From the NCBI RefSeq assembly GCF_003814815.1, contig NZ_RKQQ01000004.1, positions 124,001 through 188,000 on the forward strand: a stretch of 64,000 nt of DNA. The letters are read 5' to 3'. The position numbers were made by a program, and so were the translations under genes. The notes under the pieces are model-generated. The model had not been told where the DNA came from, did not search any database, and saw only the letters and a list, made by a program, of their open reading frames with translations. This document shows, one piece after another, positions 27,347 to 36,552 of the stretch. Each line of letters starts with the position of its first letter. Position 1 is the first letter of the stretch. This stretch comes from Salisediminibacterium halotolerans. GTDB taxonomy: Bacteria; Bacillota; Bacilli; Bacillales; Salisediminibacteriaceae.

Positions 27347-28387
27347 GTGTCTAAAGCATATCGATCTGCCGGTGTAGATGTAGAAGCCGGGTATGAAGCG
27401 GTAAAGCGAATGAAAAAACACGTTCAGTCAACCTCCCGTCCCGAAGTGATCGGCGGTCTCGGCGGTTTTGGCGGGATGTTTGACTTTTCAGCTTTGAAGA
27501 TGAAAGAGCCGGTGTTAGTTTCCGGGACGGACGGTGTCGGGACAAAACTTATGATCGCCAAAGAAGCGGGGCAACACGACACTGTCGGAATCGACGCTGT
27601 CGCCATGTGCGTCAATGATATTCTCGTTCAGGGCGCTGAGCCGCTGTTTTTTCTCGATTATCTGGCACTTGGCAAGGCTGACCCTGAACAGATCGAAGCG
27701 ATTGTCGCAGGAATCGCCTCCGGGTGCCGCGACGCAGGCTGTACATTGATCGGCGGTGAAACAGCGGAAATGCCCGGGATGTACGATGCGGATGAGTATG
27801 ATATTGCCGGTTTTGTTGTCGGAGCGGCGGAAAAGCCAGACCTTTGGCATCCGGAGCGTGTGGAAGCGGGGCAGGCATTGATTGGACTGCGTTCGTCCGG
27901 GCTTCACAGCAACGGCTTTTCACTCGTGCGAAAAATTATTTCTGAGCAAAATCTTGCCTGGAATGACCCGGCACCGTGGGACGCAGAGATAACGGTCGCT
28001 GAAGCATTATTAACACCGACCTCGATTTACGCCGGTGCGCTGAAACCGTTTTTCGGAACCGAACAGGTAAAAGCAGCTGCACACATTACCGGCGGCGGCC
28101 TCGTTGAAAATGTGCCGCGTATGCTTCCTGACGGGGTGAAAGCGGTGATTGACGAATCAGCTTGGAAACTTCCCGCGGTTATGCAGTGGCTGCAAACAGC
28201 CGGGAACTTAACGGATGATGACGTACGCGAAACGTTTAACACAGGGATCGGGATCGTGCTGGCTGTCGCTGAAAAAGATCGTGAAACGGTGCTGGATACA
28301 TTAAAACAATCGGGTGAAACGGCTGTTATCATCGGGCGCACAGAACGTGGAGAAGGAATCGAATTTGAAGGGACGTGGAACCGATGA
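27347..28387 (+). CDS. purM: AIR synthase
   Basis: 346 aa. Closes the imidazole ring: FGAM to AIR with ATP. SKAYRSAGVDVEAGYEAVKRMK, the GTDGVGTKL ATP motif and the C-terminal GIGIVLAV are characteristic. The GTG start is one base after the purF stop, with AGGGGG nine bases upstream. Confidence 0.95.
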   Translation: MSKAYRSAGVDVEAGYEAVKRMKKHVQSTSRPEVIGGLGGFGGMFDFSALKMKEPVLVSGTDGVGTKLMIAKEAGQHDTVGIDAVAMCVNDILVQGAEPLFFLDYLALGKADPEQIEAIVAGIASGCRDAGCTLIGGETAEMPGMYDADEYDIAGFVVGAAEKPDLWHPERVEAGQALIGLRSSGLHSNGFSLVRKIISEQNLAWNDPAPWDAEITVAEALLTPTSIYAGALKPFFGTEQVKAAAHITGGGLVENVPRMLPDGVKAVIDESAWKLPAVMQWLQTAGNLTDDDVRETFNTGIGIVLAVAEKDRETVLDTLKQSGETAVIIGRTERGEGIEFEGTWNR

Positions 28388-28950
28388 AAATAGCCTTGTT
28401 TGCCTCGGGAGACGGGAGCAATGTTCAGGCCGTGCTCGATGCCTGTCAGACAGACTGTATGAAGGCAGAACCGGTGCTGATTGTCTCAGACAATCCGGAA
28501 GCGTTTGTTTTGACGCGGGCAGAGAAAGCGGGCGTTCCGACATTTTCTGCCCGTCCGAAAGATTTGGGCGGAAAAGAAGCGTTTGAACGAGAAGTGCTGC
28601 AAACGTTGCGCAGTTACGGGGCGGAATGGCTTGTTTTAGCCGGTTACATGAGGCTTTTAAGTCCGGTTTTGCTCGTTCCTTTTGAAAAGCGGATTATCAA
28701 TATTCATCCTTCTTTGCTTCCCTCTTTTCCCGGACTTGATGCCGTCGGACAGGCTTTTCAAGCCGGCGTGAAGATAACCGGTGTAACGATCCATTTTGTT
28801 GACGAAGGGATGGATACGGGTCCAATTATTGAGCAAGAACCTGTTAGAATAGAGAAGACAGATACATACGACACGCTGTCAAAGAAGATTAAGCAGATCG
28901 AACACCGGCTTTATCCGGATGTGATCCGCCGTGTCATTGAAGAAGAATAG
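28384..28950 (+). CDS. purN: GAR transformylase (folate-dependent)
   Basis: 188 aa. Transfers a formyl group from 10-formyl-THF to GAR. KIALFASGDGSNVQAVLDA, catalytic NIHPSLLPSFPG (Asn/His) and the Asp of DEGMDTGPII are all present. The ATG overlaps the purM stop; an upstream in-frame GTG at 28375 lacks a better ribosome site. Confidence 0.94.
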   Translation: MKIALFASGDGSNVQAVLDACQTDCMKAEPVLIVSDNPEAFVLTRAEKAGVPTFSARPKDLGGKEAFEREVLQTLRSYGAEWLVLAGYMRLLSPVLLVPFEKRIINIHPSLLPSFPGLDAVGQAFQAGVKITGVTIHFVDEGMDTGPIIEQEPVRIEKTDTYDTLSKKIKQIEHRLYPDVIRRVIEEE

Positions 28951-28965
28951 AGGAGTGTGAGAAAT

Positions 28966-30504
28966 TTGGCAAAACGGGCATTAATCAGCGTTTCTGATAA
29001 AACAGGAATTACAGTTTTCGCGGAAGAACTCGCCGCGCTCGGTATCGAATTGATCTCGACCGGCGGCACGAAACGGGCCTTGGAAGAAGCAGGGTTGAAC
29101 GTAACCGGAATCGAGGAAGTTACCGGGTTTCCGGAAATCATGGACGGACGCGTAAAAACATTGCATCCGCTGATTCACGGCGGACTGCTCGGCAAGCGGG
29201 ACGAGCCTGCCCATACTGATGCGATGAAGGCACAGAAAATCGCACCGATTGATATCGTTGCCGTTAACCTTTACCCCTTCCAGCAAACGCTGGAAGATCC
29301 GGAGAAGACGTTTGACGATGCGGTGGAAAATATCGATATCGGCGGACCGTCGATGATCCGTTCGGCAGCGAAAAACCATCAGGATGTCACGGTCCTCGTC
29401 GACGCAGCAGATTACCCGGATGTATTGAGCGAGCTGAAAGAAACAGGCGGCAGTCCGTCGTTAATGACGAAACGCAAACTGGCGGCGAAGGCATTTCGGC
29501 ACACTGCCGCATACGATGCGCTCATTGCCGAGTATTTAACGACGAGTGTCGGCGAGGAATCGCCGGAGAAATTAACGCTAACGTATAATTTAAAGCAATC
29601 GCTTCGCTACGGAGAAAACCCCCATCAAAATGCCGCTTTTTATGAGCGTCCGCTCGGCAACCCTGCTTCGTTAGCGAAAGCGGAACAATTACACGGCAAA
29701 GAACTGTCTTACAATAATATCAATGATGCCGATGCGGCCATGGCCGTCGTGCGTGACTTTAAAGAACCGGCTGTCGCTGCCGTCAAGCATATGAACCCTT
29801 GCGGCGTCGGCATGGGCGCTTCCGTATATGATGCCTGGACGAAAGCTTACGAAGCGGATTCGACCTCGATCTTTGGCGGAATCATCGCGTCGAACCGTGA
29901 AATAGACGGAGAAACGGCGGAAAAAATGAGCGAGATCTTTTTGGAAATCGTCATTGCTCCGGGATTTTCTGCGGAAGCGCTGGCGGTTTTGACGCAAAAG
30001 AAAAACATCCGTCTGTTGAAAATCGATTTGCCGAATCACCAAACGAGTGAACGGCGGGTGACGACTGTCGCCGGCGGCGCCCTTACGCAAGAAACCGACA
30101 CAATCAGCTATGAAGATGTTGAAGCAACGATTCCGACGGCACGCAAACCTTCCGACCGTGAACTGGAACAAATGAAGCTCGCTTGGAAAGTCGTCAAACA
30201 TGTGAAATCAAATGCGATTACGCTAGCGAAAGATGATATGACGATCGGTGTCGGAGCAGGCCAAATGAATCGCGTCGGCGCAGCGAAAATTGCTCTTGAG
30301 CACGCCGGGGAGAAAGCGGACGGCTCGGTGATGGCCTCTGATGCATTCTTTCCGATGGCGGATACGGTTGAAGAAGCGGCCAGAGCAGGTGTGCGGGCAA
30401 TCATCCAGCCGGGCGGTTCCAAACGCGATCAAGAATCGATCGATAAGGCGGATGAATACGGGATTGCAATGGTCATGACCGGTGTGCGTCATTTTAAACA
30501 TTAG
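28966..30504 (+). CDS. purH: AICAR transformylase/IMP cyclohydrolase
   Basis: 512 aa, bifunctional. The N-terminal methylglyoxal-synthase-like domain ([13 protein letters not shown] … STGGTKRAL) is the IMP cyclohydrolase; the C-terminal part holds the formyltransferase with KHMNPCG (catalytic Lys-His) and [18 protein letters not shown] at 28966 has GAGGAG ten bases upstream and gives the usual [13 protein letters not shown] start; a GTG at 28957 is too close to that site. Confidence 0.94.
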   Translation: MAKRALISVSDKTGITVFAEELAALGIELISTGGTKRALEEAGLNVTGIEEVTGFPEIMDGRVKTLHPLIHGGLLGKRDEPAHTDAMKAQKIAPIDIVAVNLYPFQQTLEDPEKTFDDAVENIDIGGPSMIRSAAKNHQDVTVLVDAADYPDVLSELKETGGSPSLMTKRKLAAKAFRHTAAYDALIAEYLTTSVGEESPEKLTLTYNLKQSLRYGENPHQNAAFYERPLGNPASLAKAEQLHGKELSYNNINDADAAMAVVRDFKEPAVAAVKHMNPCGVGMGASVYDAWTKAYEADSTSIFGGIIASNREIDGETAEKMSEIFLEIVIAPGFSAEALAVLTQKKNIRLLKIDLPNHQTSERRVTTVAGGALTQETDTISYEDVEATIPTARKPSDRELEQMKLAWKVVKHVKSNAITLAKDDMTIGVGAGQMNRVGAAKIALEHAGEKADGSVMASDAFFPMADTVEEAARAGVRAIIQPGGSKRDQESIDKADEYGIAMVMTGVRHFKH

Positions 30505-30544
30505 ACGGTGAAAGATATACTAAGCAGGAAGGGGAATAAAACCG

Positions 30545-31828
30545 ATGAAAGTGTTGCTGATCGGAAGCGGCGGGCGTGAACATGCGCTCGCTTGGACGAT
30601 GTCAAAATCGGCGAAAGTCAGCGAGATTTTAGTGGCGCCTGGCAGCGACGCGATGAGCTATGTTCCCGGATGCCGGGTGATTGAAATCGCTGAAAGCGAC
30701 CATGAAGCGCTAAAAGAGCTGGCACTTGCAGAGAAGGTAGACTTAATCGTTCCAGGGCCGGAAGGGCCGCTTGTCGAAGGGATTACCGATGTTTTTCAAG
30801 AGGCCGGTCTGCGTGTGTTCGGGCCGACAAAAGCGGCGGCGGAAATTGAAGGAAGCAAGGAGTTTGCGAAAAAAATCATGGACCGCTATCAGATTCCGAC
30901 AGCAGCCTATCAGTCCTTTTCCTCCATTGCTGAGGCGAAAGCGTACGTTGATACATGCGGCGCGCCGATTGTTGTGAAAGCGGATGGTCTTGCTGCCGGC
31001 AAAGGTGTCGTTGTCGCGGAGACAAACGAGGAAGCATATCATGCGCTTGATGACATGATGACAGCCAAAGCGTTTGGTGATGCTGGGCGATCGGTCGTGA
31101 TTGAGGAATGTCTGAGAGGAGAAGAGCTTTCTGTCATGGCGCTTGTACATGGCGAGACGGTTGTCCCGCTCGTCAGCGCGCAAGATCATAAACGCGCCTG
31201 TGACGGCGATACCGGACCGAATACCGGCGGGATGGGGGCCTACTCACCGGTGCCGCATTTAGACGCATCGTATACAGACGAGATTATGCAAAAAGTTCTC
31301 CGCCCGGCAGCACGCGGGATGTCAAAAGAGGGTCGACCGTTTACCGGCGTTTTATATGCCGGGTTGATGATTACAGAAAAAGGTCCGAAAGTGATCGAAT
31401 TTAACGCCCGATTCGGCGACCCGGAAACACAAGTTGTGTTACCGCGGTTAAAAAGCGATTTATTTCTCGCGATGATGCGTATTCTTGCCGGGGAAGAAAT
31501 TGAGCTAGACTGGACAGAAGAATCGTGCGCGGGTGTTGTTGTGGCCTCTTCCGGTTACCCCGGACCTTATGAAAAAGGCTGGCCGTTTCAGCTTCCTTCC
31601 TTGGTTGAGCCGACTGCCCAACAATGGTTTCACGCCGGGACAACAAAAGATGACGAATCAACCGGCGGCGACGGGGCGTGGAAAACAGCCGGAGGCCGTG
31701 TACTTTTGCTTGCAACCGTTGCACCGGCGCTTGATGAAGCAGTAAAAAAGACGTATCAGGTGCTTGAAGCAGGCGAGTGGGAAGGGATGTATTACCGCAA
31801 AGATATTGCCGGCAAAGTGTTAAACTGA
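30545..31828 (+). CDS. purD: GAR synthetase
   Basis: 427 aa ATP-grasp ligase joining phosphoribosylamine and glycine. KVLLIGSGGREHALAW, the ATP-grasp loop VKADGLAAGKGVVVA and EFNARFGDPETQ are clear. It is the last gene of the pur operon as in B. subtilis; AGGGGAATAAA precedes the ATG. No clear terminator hairpin follows before the next promoter at 31842. Confidence 0.95.
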   Translation: MKVLLIGSGGREHALAWTMSKSAKVSEILVAPGSDAMSYVPGCRVIEIAESDHEALKELALAEKVDLIVPGPEGPLVEGITDVFQEAGLRVFGPTKAAAEIEGSKEFAKKIMDRYQIPTAAYQSFSSIAEAKAYVDTCGAPIVVKADGLAAGKGVVVAETNEEAYHALDDMMTAKAFGDAGRSVVIEECLRGEELSVMALVHGETVVPLVSAQDHKRACDGDTGPNTGGMGAYSPVPHLDASYTDEIMQKVLRPAARGMSKEGRPFTGVLYAGLMITEKGPKVIEFNARFGDPETQVVLPRLKSDLFLAMMRILAGEEIELDWTEESCAGVVVASSGYPGPYEKGWPFQLPSLVEPTAQQWFHAGTTKDDESTGGDGAWKTAGGRVLLLATVAPALDEAVKKTYQVLEAGEWEGMYYRKDIAGKVLN

Positions 31829-31841
31829 CATTGCTGAAGGC

Positions 31842-31870
31842 TTGAATTTTAGTACCCTGGGGTGTATAGT
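31842..31870 (+). promoter_or_regulatory. Promoter with CsoR/CstR-like site
   Basis: TTGAAT (31842-31847), a 17-bp spacer and TATAGT (31865-31870). The spacer contains TACCC-TGG-GGTGTA (31853-31866), an imperfect inverted repeat resembling CsoR-family operators and the site at 4568-4583. The regulator is inferred. Confidence 0.5.
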
Positions 31871-31899
31871 GGCAGGAAAAGCAACAAGGAGGAAATAGT

Positions 31900-32499
31900 A
31901 TGAACTCTGCAGACATTGCAATTATCGGCGGGGGAATCGCCGGTTTATCCGCAGCGATTTACACGGCTGAAGCGGGATTTTCTACGGTTGTGTTTGATCA
32001 GAATAAATCACAGCTTCGCCCGATTGAACATGTACAAAACTACCCGGGTTTTCCTGAGGCGATTACCGGAGACGAATTGTTAAGCCGGATGCGAAAACAA
32101 GCCGAATCTTTTGGCGCTGAACTGAAAAAAGAAAAAGTTGCCGCCGTTAAAACCGGGGAAACTAACGGCAGCCGGTTTCTATTGACTGTCGCGGATGCGG
32201 AAGGCAACGAACGCTCATTTTCGGCAAACTACGTGATTGCCGCGTCCAACATAAATAAAAAACCGCTTGAAGATCTCGGTATAGAAACTGAGGTCAGCCC
32301 CGCTGTACCAAGCGGGAAAATTTCCCGGATAAAAGGCGGCTCTTGGAGCGGGGAGACAAATGTTCCGGGATTTTATGTCGCCGGTTTGTTATCAGGCGTG
32401 CCGACGCAAAGCATTATTGCCGCAGGCCAAGGAACACAGACGGCGATGGAAATCATCTCGAAAGAAAAAGGCAAAGCCCATGTGTGGCATGATTCATAA
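31900..32499 (+). CDS. Short thioredoxin-reductase-like FAD protein
   Basis: 199 aa. An FAD-binding fold with ADIAIIGGGIAGLSAAIYTAEAG at the N-terminus, NYPGFPEAITGDELL (as in thioredoxin reductases) and the C-terminal FAD motif NVPGFYVAGLLSG with TAMEI. Both the NADPH-binding insert and a redox CxxC are missing; the only part present is the FAD domain, and no cysteine is seen in a disulfide motif. AAGGAGG precedes the ATG. Its own promoter contains a CsoR/CstR-like palindrome. The electron partner is unknown; a role with persulfide or metal stress is inferred only from the operator. Confidence 0.75.
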   Translation: MNSADIAIIGGGIAGLSAAIYTAEAGFSTVVFDQNKSQLRPIEHVQNYPGFPEAITGDELLSRMRKQAESFGAELKKEKVAAVKTGETNGSRFLLTVADAEGNERSFSANYVIAASNINKKPLEDLGIETEVSPAVPSGKISRIKGGSWSGETNVPGFYVAGLLSGVPTQSIIAAGQGTQTAMEIISKEKGKAHVWHDS

Positions 32500-32512
32500 G
32501 CGCTAAAGTTTC

Positions 32513-32811
32513 AGTGTTTAGACAAACTATCATTATTTTGACGTAAGCCGCGCAGCAACTAACCTCCGCTTGCTTTTCCTACAGGCGTCGGAGGAAGTTG
32601 CTGCGTGGCTTTCTTACTTCGCAGAACAATATGGAAACGGCGCAGTTTGAATCGAAGAGGATGACTGCGCATCTTTCGGCTTATGGCTCTGTAGGGTCTC
32701 ATCTGTTTGGCTATCCTGTAGGGAAAAATCCGGGATGCTGAGTCCTTGCCCGGGCAAGCGGAGGGCAGTGGATTCATGGCTGACATCAAAATAATCGTTT
32801 GTCTACAAGCT
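32513..32811 (+). repeat. Rearranged copy C of the structured repeat (~299 bp)
   Basis: The right end (TTTGTCTACAAGCT) and the sequence before it match the other copies. The left end, however, begins GTTTAGACAAAC … TTTTGACGTAAGCC, which is the reverse complement of a right end. The left half is therefore an inverted domain 2, with arms 32546-32567 and 32589-32611 still pairing almost perfectly. A diverged domain 1 follows, then a jump from GGGATGCTG to AGTCCTTGCCCGG. Both ends are right-type, so the element is a long palindrome. No left terminator copy is found. Confidence 0.75.
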
Positions 32812-32812
32812 G

Positions 32813-32845
32813 AAACGCCCTCCTGAAATGCAGGAGGGCGTTTTT
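32813..32845. terminator. Terminator next to repeat C
   Basis: AAACGCCCTCCTG/CAGGAGGGCGTTT with a five-base loop and T run, two bases after the repeat end and eight bases before the stop of the convergent AbgT gene. Only this single copy is present. Confidence 0.85.
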
Positions 32846-32852
32846 GTCTTTA

Positions 32853-34394
32853 TCAGCCAGTGTATTCGATTGGTGAACCTGGTCCAAGCGGCAGGCCTAA
32901 GAGCATCCAAATAATCAGCATAATCGTCCAGGCGATGGAAAACCATACGGTGAACGGGAACATAACTGAAATCATTGTACCGATACCCATATTTTTATCG
33001 TATTTCTGGGCAAACGCGATAATCACGGCGAAATACGTCATCAACGGTGTGATGATATTCGTCGTCGAATCGGCGATGCGGTAAGCCATTTGGGTCATTT
33101 CCGGCGAATAGCCGAGCTGCATCATGATCGGCACAAACACCGGAGCCATCATTGCCCATTTGGCGGAGGCGCTTCCGACAAACAAGTTAATGAAACCGGC
33201 AACGACGATGAAGCCTAAAATCAACGGAATTCCGGTTAAATTGGCGGCTTCAAGGAATTCAGCGCCGTAAACACCGAGGACAAGTCCCATGTTAGATTCA
33301 GAAAAGTAAGCAACAAACTGACCGGCAGTAAAGGCCAACACGATAAACATACCCATCGAAGCCATCGTGTCAGACAATTGATGCGCAACGTCTTTGTCGT
33401 TTGTGATGTTCTTTGTCACGATTCCGTAGACGAGTCCGGGAATAAAGAACAGTAAAGCAATGATCGGCACGAGTGAGGCCATAAACGGCGATTGAATAAT
33501 TTGCTGCACGGTGTCGCCTTCATCCCCGCGAAGCGGTGCATTCGGCAAGGCAACGAGCAGAACCGCACCGACAAAGCCGAGCCCCATTGCGGTAACAGCC
33601 CAGATAATTCCTTTTCGCTCAATCGGTTCTAATCCGTTTAAATCTTCTTTATAATCCCCTTCGTACGTGCCAAGACGCGGTTCAACGACTTTTTCCGTGA
33701 CGATCGAACCGACGATCGTCAGCAAAAAGACAGAGGCGACGATGAAATAATAGTTCATCGCGATGTTCATTGTTTCAGCATAGCCTTCATCGATGATCGC
33801 AGCTGCGTTAATTGTCAGTTCTCCGAGCATCGGGTCAGTTGCTGATAAGAATAAGTTTGCGCTGAATCCGGCTGATACACCGGCAAACGCGGCAGCTAAG
33901 CCGGCGAGCGGGTGGCGTCCGAGCGCGGCAAAAATGACCGCACCAAGCGGCGGAAGAACAACGTAACCGGCGTCTGATGCGACACTGGACATAATCCCCG
34001 CGAAAATAAGGCCGCCGGTAATCAATTTTTGCGGCACCGAAAGGACAAATCCGCGCAGTACAGCACTGATTAGCCCGGTGCGTTCAGCTAAGCCGATTCC
34101 TAGCATCGTCGCAAGTACAACACCAAGCGGGGCGAAGCCGATAAAGTTATCGACCATACTTGTAAATATGTATTCGACCCCTTCGGCGTTCAACAAGTTT
34201 TGAACAGAGACCATCTCGCCTTCTTCGCCCGGATGTTCTACAGTAACCCCTGTCCAAGAAATCAGTGCGGATAACACAAGCACCATGCCGGCGAGCATGG
34301 CAAACAGGGTGATCGGATGCGGAAGCCGGTTACCGGTACGTTCAATCATGTCCAGAAACCGCTGAAAAAAGCCTCTGCGTTCTTTAGCCATCAT
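32853..34394 (-). CDS. AbgT-family transporter
   Basis: 513-aa inner-membrane protein with about ten to eleven helices. The N-terminal RFLDMIERTGNRLPHPITLFAML, SDAGYVVLPPLGA (around residue 145) and the second half near 390-460 (FIVVAGFINLFVGSASAKWAMMAP) mark the AbgT family, named for p-aminobenzoyl-glutamate uptake; some members export sulfonamides or act as cation-coupled antiporters. AAGGAG precedes two adjacent ATGs (34394 and 34391). It stands alone. The substrate cannot be read from sequence. An inverted repeat lies upstream at 34461-34499. Confidence 0.85.
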   Translation of the reverse strand: MMAKERRGFFQRFLDMIERTGNRLPHPITLFAMLAGMVLVLSALISWTGVTVEHPGEEGEMVSVQNLLNAEGVEYIFTSMVDNFIGFAPLGVVLATMLGIGLAERTGLISAVLRGFVLSVPQKLITGGLIFAGIMSSVASDAGYVVLPPLGAVIFAALGRHPLAGLAAAFAGVSAGFSANLFLSATDPMLGELTINAAAIIDEGYAETMNIAMNYYFIVASVFLLTIVGSIVTEKVVEPRLGTYEGDYKEDLNGLEPIERKGIIWAVTAMGLGFVGAVLLVALPNAPLRGDEGDTVQQIIQSPFMASLVPIIALLFFIPGLVYGIVTKNITNDKDVAHQLSDTMASMGMFIVLAFTAGQFVAYFSESNMGLVLGVYGAEFLEAANLTGIPLILGFIVVAGFINLFVGSASAKWAMMAPVFVPIMMQLGYSPEMTQMAYRIADSTTNIITPLMTYFAVIIAFAQKYDKNMGIGTMISVMFPFTVWFSIAWTIMLIIWMLLGLPLGPGSPIEYTG

Positions 34395-34460
34395 AATTAC
34401 TCCTTTCGTTAGTGGAAATTTTCTGAAAAAAAGTTTTGAATAAAGACGTACTCAATACGG

Positions 34461-34499
34461 GGAAGTATACATTTTTTCAAAAGAATAATAAATACTTCC
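34461..34499. promoter_or_regulatory. Inverted repeat upstream of the AbgT gene
   Basis: GGAAGTAT (34461-34468) and ATACTTCC (34492-34499) are perfect inverted 8-mers 23 bases apart, about 70 bp before the AbgT start. Such spacing could suit a dimeric regulator bound at two half sites. No matching regulator is in the window. Confidence 0.35.
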
Positions 34500-34639
34500 A
34501 TAAATTGATGAAATAATGAAACTATTCTAAAAAATTATTCCTGAGACGATGGTTGTGTGTGAAAAAGAAAAAAGTCCTTGCCGTTTGGAATGGATAAAAA
34601 AAGCCCGTAACGGTGCAAAGCAAAGATATGTTAAAATTA

Positions 34640-34653
34640 TGTAAGCGTTTACT
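34640..34653 (+). promoter_or_regulatory. cre-like site upstream of yerA
   Basis: TGTAAGCGTTTACT matches 13 of 14 positions of the catabolite-response consensus TGWAANCGNTNWCA recognised by CcpA. It lies 106 bp before the yerA start. I recall no report of carbon control of yerA, so this could be chance. Confidence 0.45.
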
Positions 34654-34758
34654 GGTTTTCTCCGGTTCTACGCTATTTTTGCGATGTGTAAGCCGAACAA
34701 GGCGGCAATTTTTTTGTAGGTCTTTCGATCTTTTTTTTTCAAAGGAAGGTGAGAAGCG

Positions 34759-36504
34759 GTGCAGAGCATTTCACGGTATTGGACGAAAAAGCAAATACGC
34801 CGGCAGTTACATATCGTCAGCGGCGAAGAGCAGCCGACAGCTGTGATTGAAAACGGGACTTATTTAAACAGCATGCGAAAAATTTGGCAAAAAGGACATA
34901 TTTGGCTGGACGGAAGCCGGATCGTTTATGTCGGAGAAGCTCTGCCTTCTTCAATGGATGGAATCGAGCGGATCGATGCTGAAGGATTTTATTTAGTTCC
35001 CGGCTATATTGAGCATCATGCCCATCCGTTCCAGCTTTACAACCCGCTCACGCTCGCCCGCTTCGGTGCAGAGCGAGGAACGACGACATTTGTGAATGAT
35101 AACTTACCGTTTATTCTGCATTTGGAAACAGCTGACGCGCTCCGTTTAATTGAGGAAATTCAGCAAACCCCGGCTGTCATGCTCTGGTGGGCGCGTTATG
35201 ACGGTCAGACTGCTTTAATTAACCAACATCATATATTCTCCTATTCGGCGATGAAAGCTTGGCTCGATCACCCCTATGTCGTTCAAGGCGGTGAATTAAC
35301 TGATTGGCCGGGAGTTTTAGAAGGAAATGATGAAATTTTACATTGGATGCTGGAAACGAAACAAGCCCATAAGCCGATCGAAGGACACTTGCCCGGAGCC
35401 GGCAAAGAAACGTTGGCGAAAATGGCTTTGCTTGGTGTCGACGGTGATCATGAATCGATGACAGCTGAGGATGTGCTTGCCCGGCTTGATGCCGGGATGA
35501 CAGCATCGCTTCGCTATTCATCAATCAGGCCTGATTTGCCGGCAATTATCAGCGGACTGCAACAAACAGGCAAGGTCGGTTACGACGATCTGATGATGAC
35601 GACAGACGGATCGCCGCCGCACTTTATCAAAGAAGGATTGATGGATATGCTGATTGATAAAGCAGTGGCTGCGGGCGTGCCTTTTATTGATGCCGTTCTC
35701 ATGTGCACAAAAAATCCGGCGCGCTATTTTCATCTTGATGACACGATCGGGATAATCGCTCCCGGCAGGCTGGCAAACATTAATTTTCTGCCGGAACTTA
35801 CGTCGGCTAAACCGACTGACGTCCTGGCGAAAGGCGAGTGGGTGCGAAAAGATAACCGGCCTGTCTTTCCAAAAAGAGGGATCGACTGGGCTTCATTTGG
35901 CTTCACCCCGTTTAATCCTGAGTGGGAACTGACGTGGAATGACTTGCATTTTTCCATCCCGCTCGGTGTTGAAATGGTGAATGAAGTCATTATGAAGCCG
36001 TATCAAATTCAGCTTGATATGACAGGCGATTCATTGCCCGATGACTGCGATGAATGCTTTTTATTGTTAGTGGACCGCTTTGGCAAGTGGTCGGTGACGA
36101 CCCTGATAAAAGGTTTTGCCGCACATATATACGGGTTTGCGAGCAGTTACTCGACTACGGGAGACATCATTTTAATCGGCAAATCGAAACACGGTTTGCT
36201 TCAAGCCTTTCAGGCATTAAAAAAACAGCGGGGCGGGATCGTGCTGCTTGATCAAAACGGTCCGGCTGCTTCGATTCCGCTTACGATCGGCGGTACTTTC
36301 TCGGAAAAACCGATTGACGGCGGTTTAACCACGGAAGAAAATCATTTGCGCGCTGAATTGTTTGCACGGTGTTACCCGTTTAATGACCCGATTTACAGCT
36401 TGCTGTTTCTGTCGTCAACGCATCTTCCGTACGTCAGAGTCACACAAAAAGGGATTTATGATGTAAAAAAGAAAAGGGTACTCTTTCCTTCGATTATGCG
36501 TTAA
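34759..36504 (+). CDS. yerA: Adenine deaminase-like amidohydrolase (YerA)
   Basis: 581 aa (B. subtilis YerA ~580). A metal-dependent amidohydrolase of the Ade type. The N-terminal beta part is followed by the metal motif PGYIEHHAHPFQLYNP (~residue 90), a Glu/His region GHLPGAGK (~215) and DGSPPHFIKEG (~280) with the catalytic Asp. The C-terminal Ade domain follows. The GTG start has AAGGAAGGTGAG nine bases upstream. True adenine deaminases have HxH in this loop; here it reads HHAHP. Role in purine salvage is probable but the substrate of YerA proteins is not proven to my knowledge. First gene of the yer block, same order as B. subtilis. Confidence 0.85.
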   Translation: MQSISRYWTKKQIRRQLHIVSGEEQPTAVIENGTYLNSMRKIWQKGHIWLDGSRIVYVGEALPSSMDGIERIDAEGFYLVPGYIEHHAHPFQLYNPLTLARFGAERGTTTFVNDNLPFILHLETADALRLIEEIQQTPAVMLWWARYDGQTALINQHHIFSYSAMKAWLDHPYVVQGGELTDWPGVLEGNDEILHWMLETKQAHKPIEGHLPGAGKETLAKMALLGVDGDHESMTAEDVLARLDAGMTASLRYSSIRPDLPAIISGLQQTGKVGYDDLMMTTDGSPPHFIKEGLMDMLIDKAVAAGVPFIDAVLMCTKNPARYFHLDDTIGIIAPGRLANINFLPELTSAKPTDVLAKGEWVRKDNRPVFPKRGIDWASFGFTPFNPEWELTWNDLHFSIPLGVEMVNEVIMKPYQIQLDMTGDSLPDDCDECFLLLVDRFGKWSVTTLIKGFAAHIYGFASSYSTTGDIILIGKSKHGLLQAFQALKKQRGGIVLLDQNGPAASIPLTIGGTFSEKPIDGGLTTEENHLRAELFARCYPFNDPIYSLLFLSSTHLPYVRVTQKGIYDVKKKRVLFPSIMR

Positions 36505-36552
36505 ACTATGAAAGTAACAGCAGATATACTACAATACAGAGGTGAACGGTGC

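Larger units (their letters stand above)
34395..34758. other. Intergenic region between abgT-like gene and yerA
   Basis: This 364-bp stretch is A/T-rich near the AbgT start and contains no convincing gene. It holds an inverted repeat (34461-34499), a cre-like box (34640-34653) and the ribosome site of yerA (AAGGAAGGTGAG). A short frame from 34613 is a chance overlap with the yerA leader. Confidence 0.6.

Noticed and set aside
36508-36552. Earlier start for yerB (ATG at 36508)
   Set aside because: It would place 15 extra residues before a textbook lipoprotein signal; the ATG at 36553 has GAGGTGAAC upstream.
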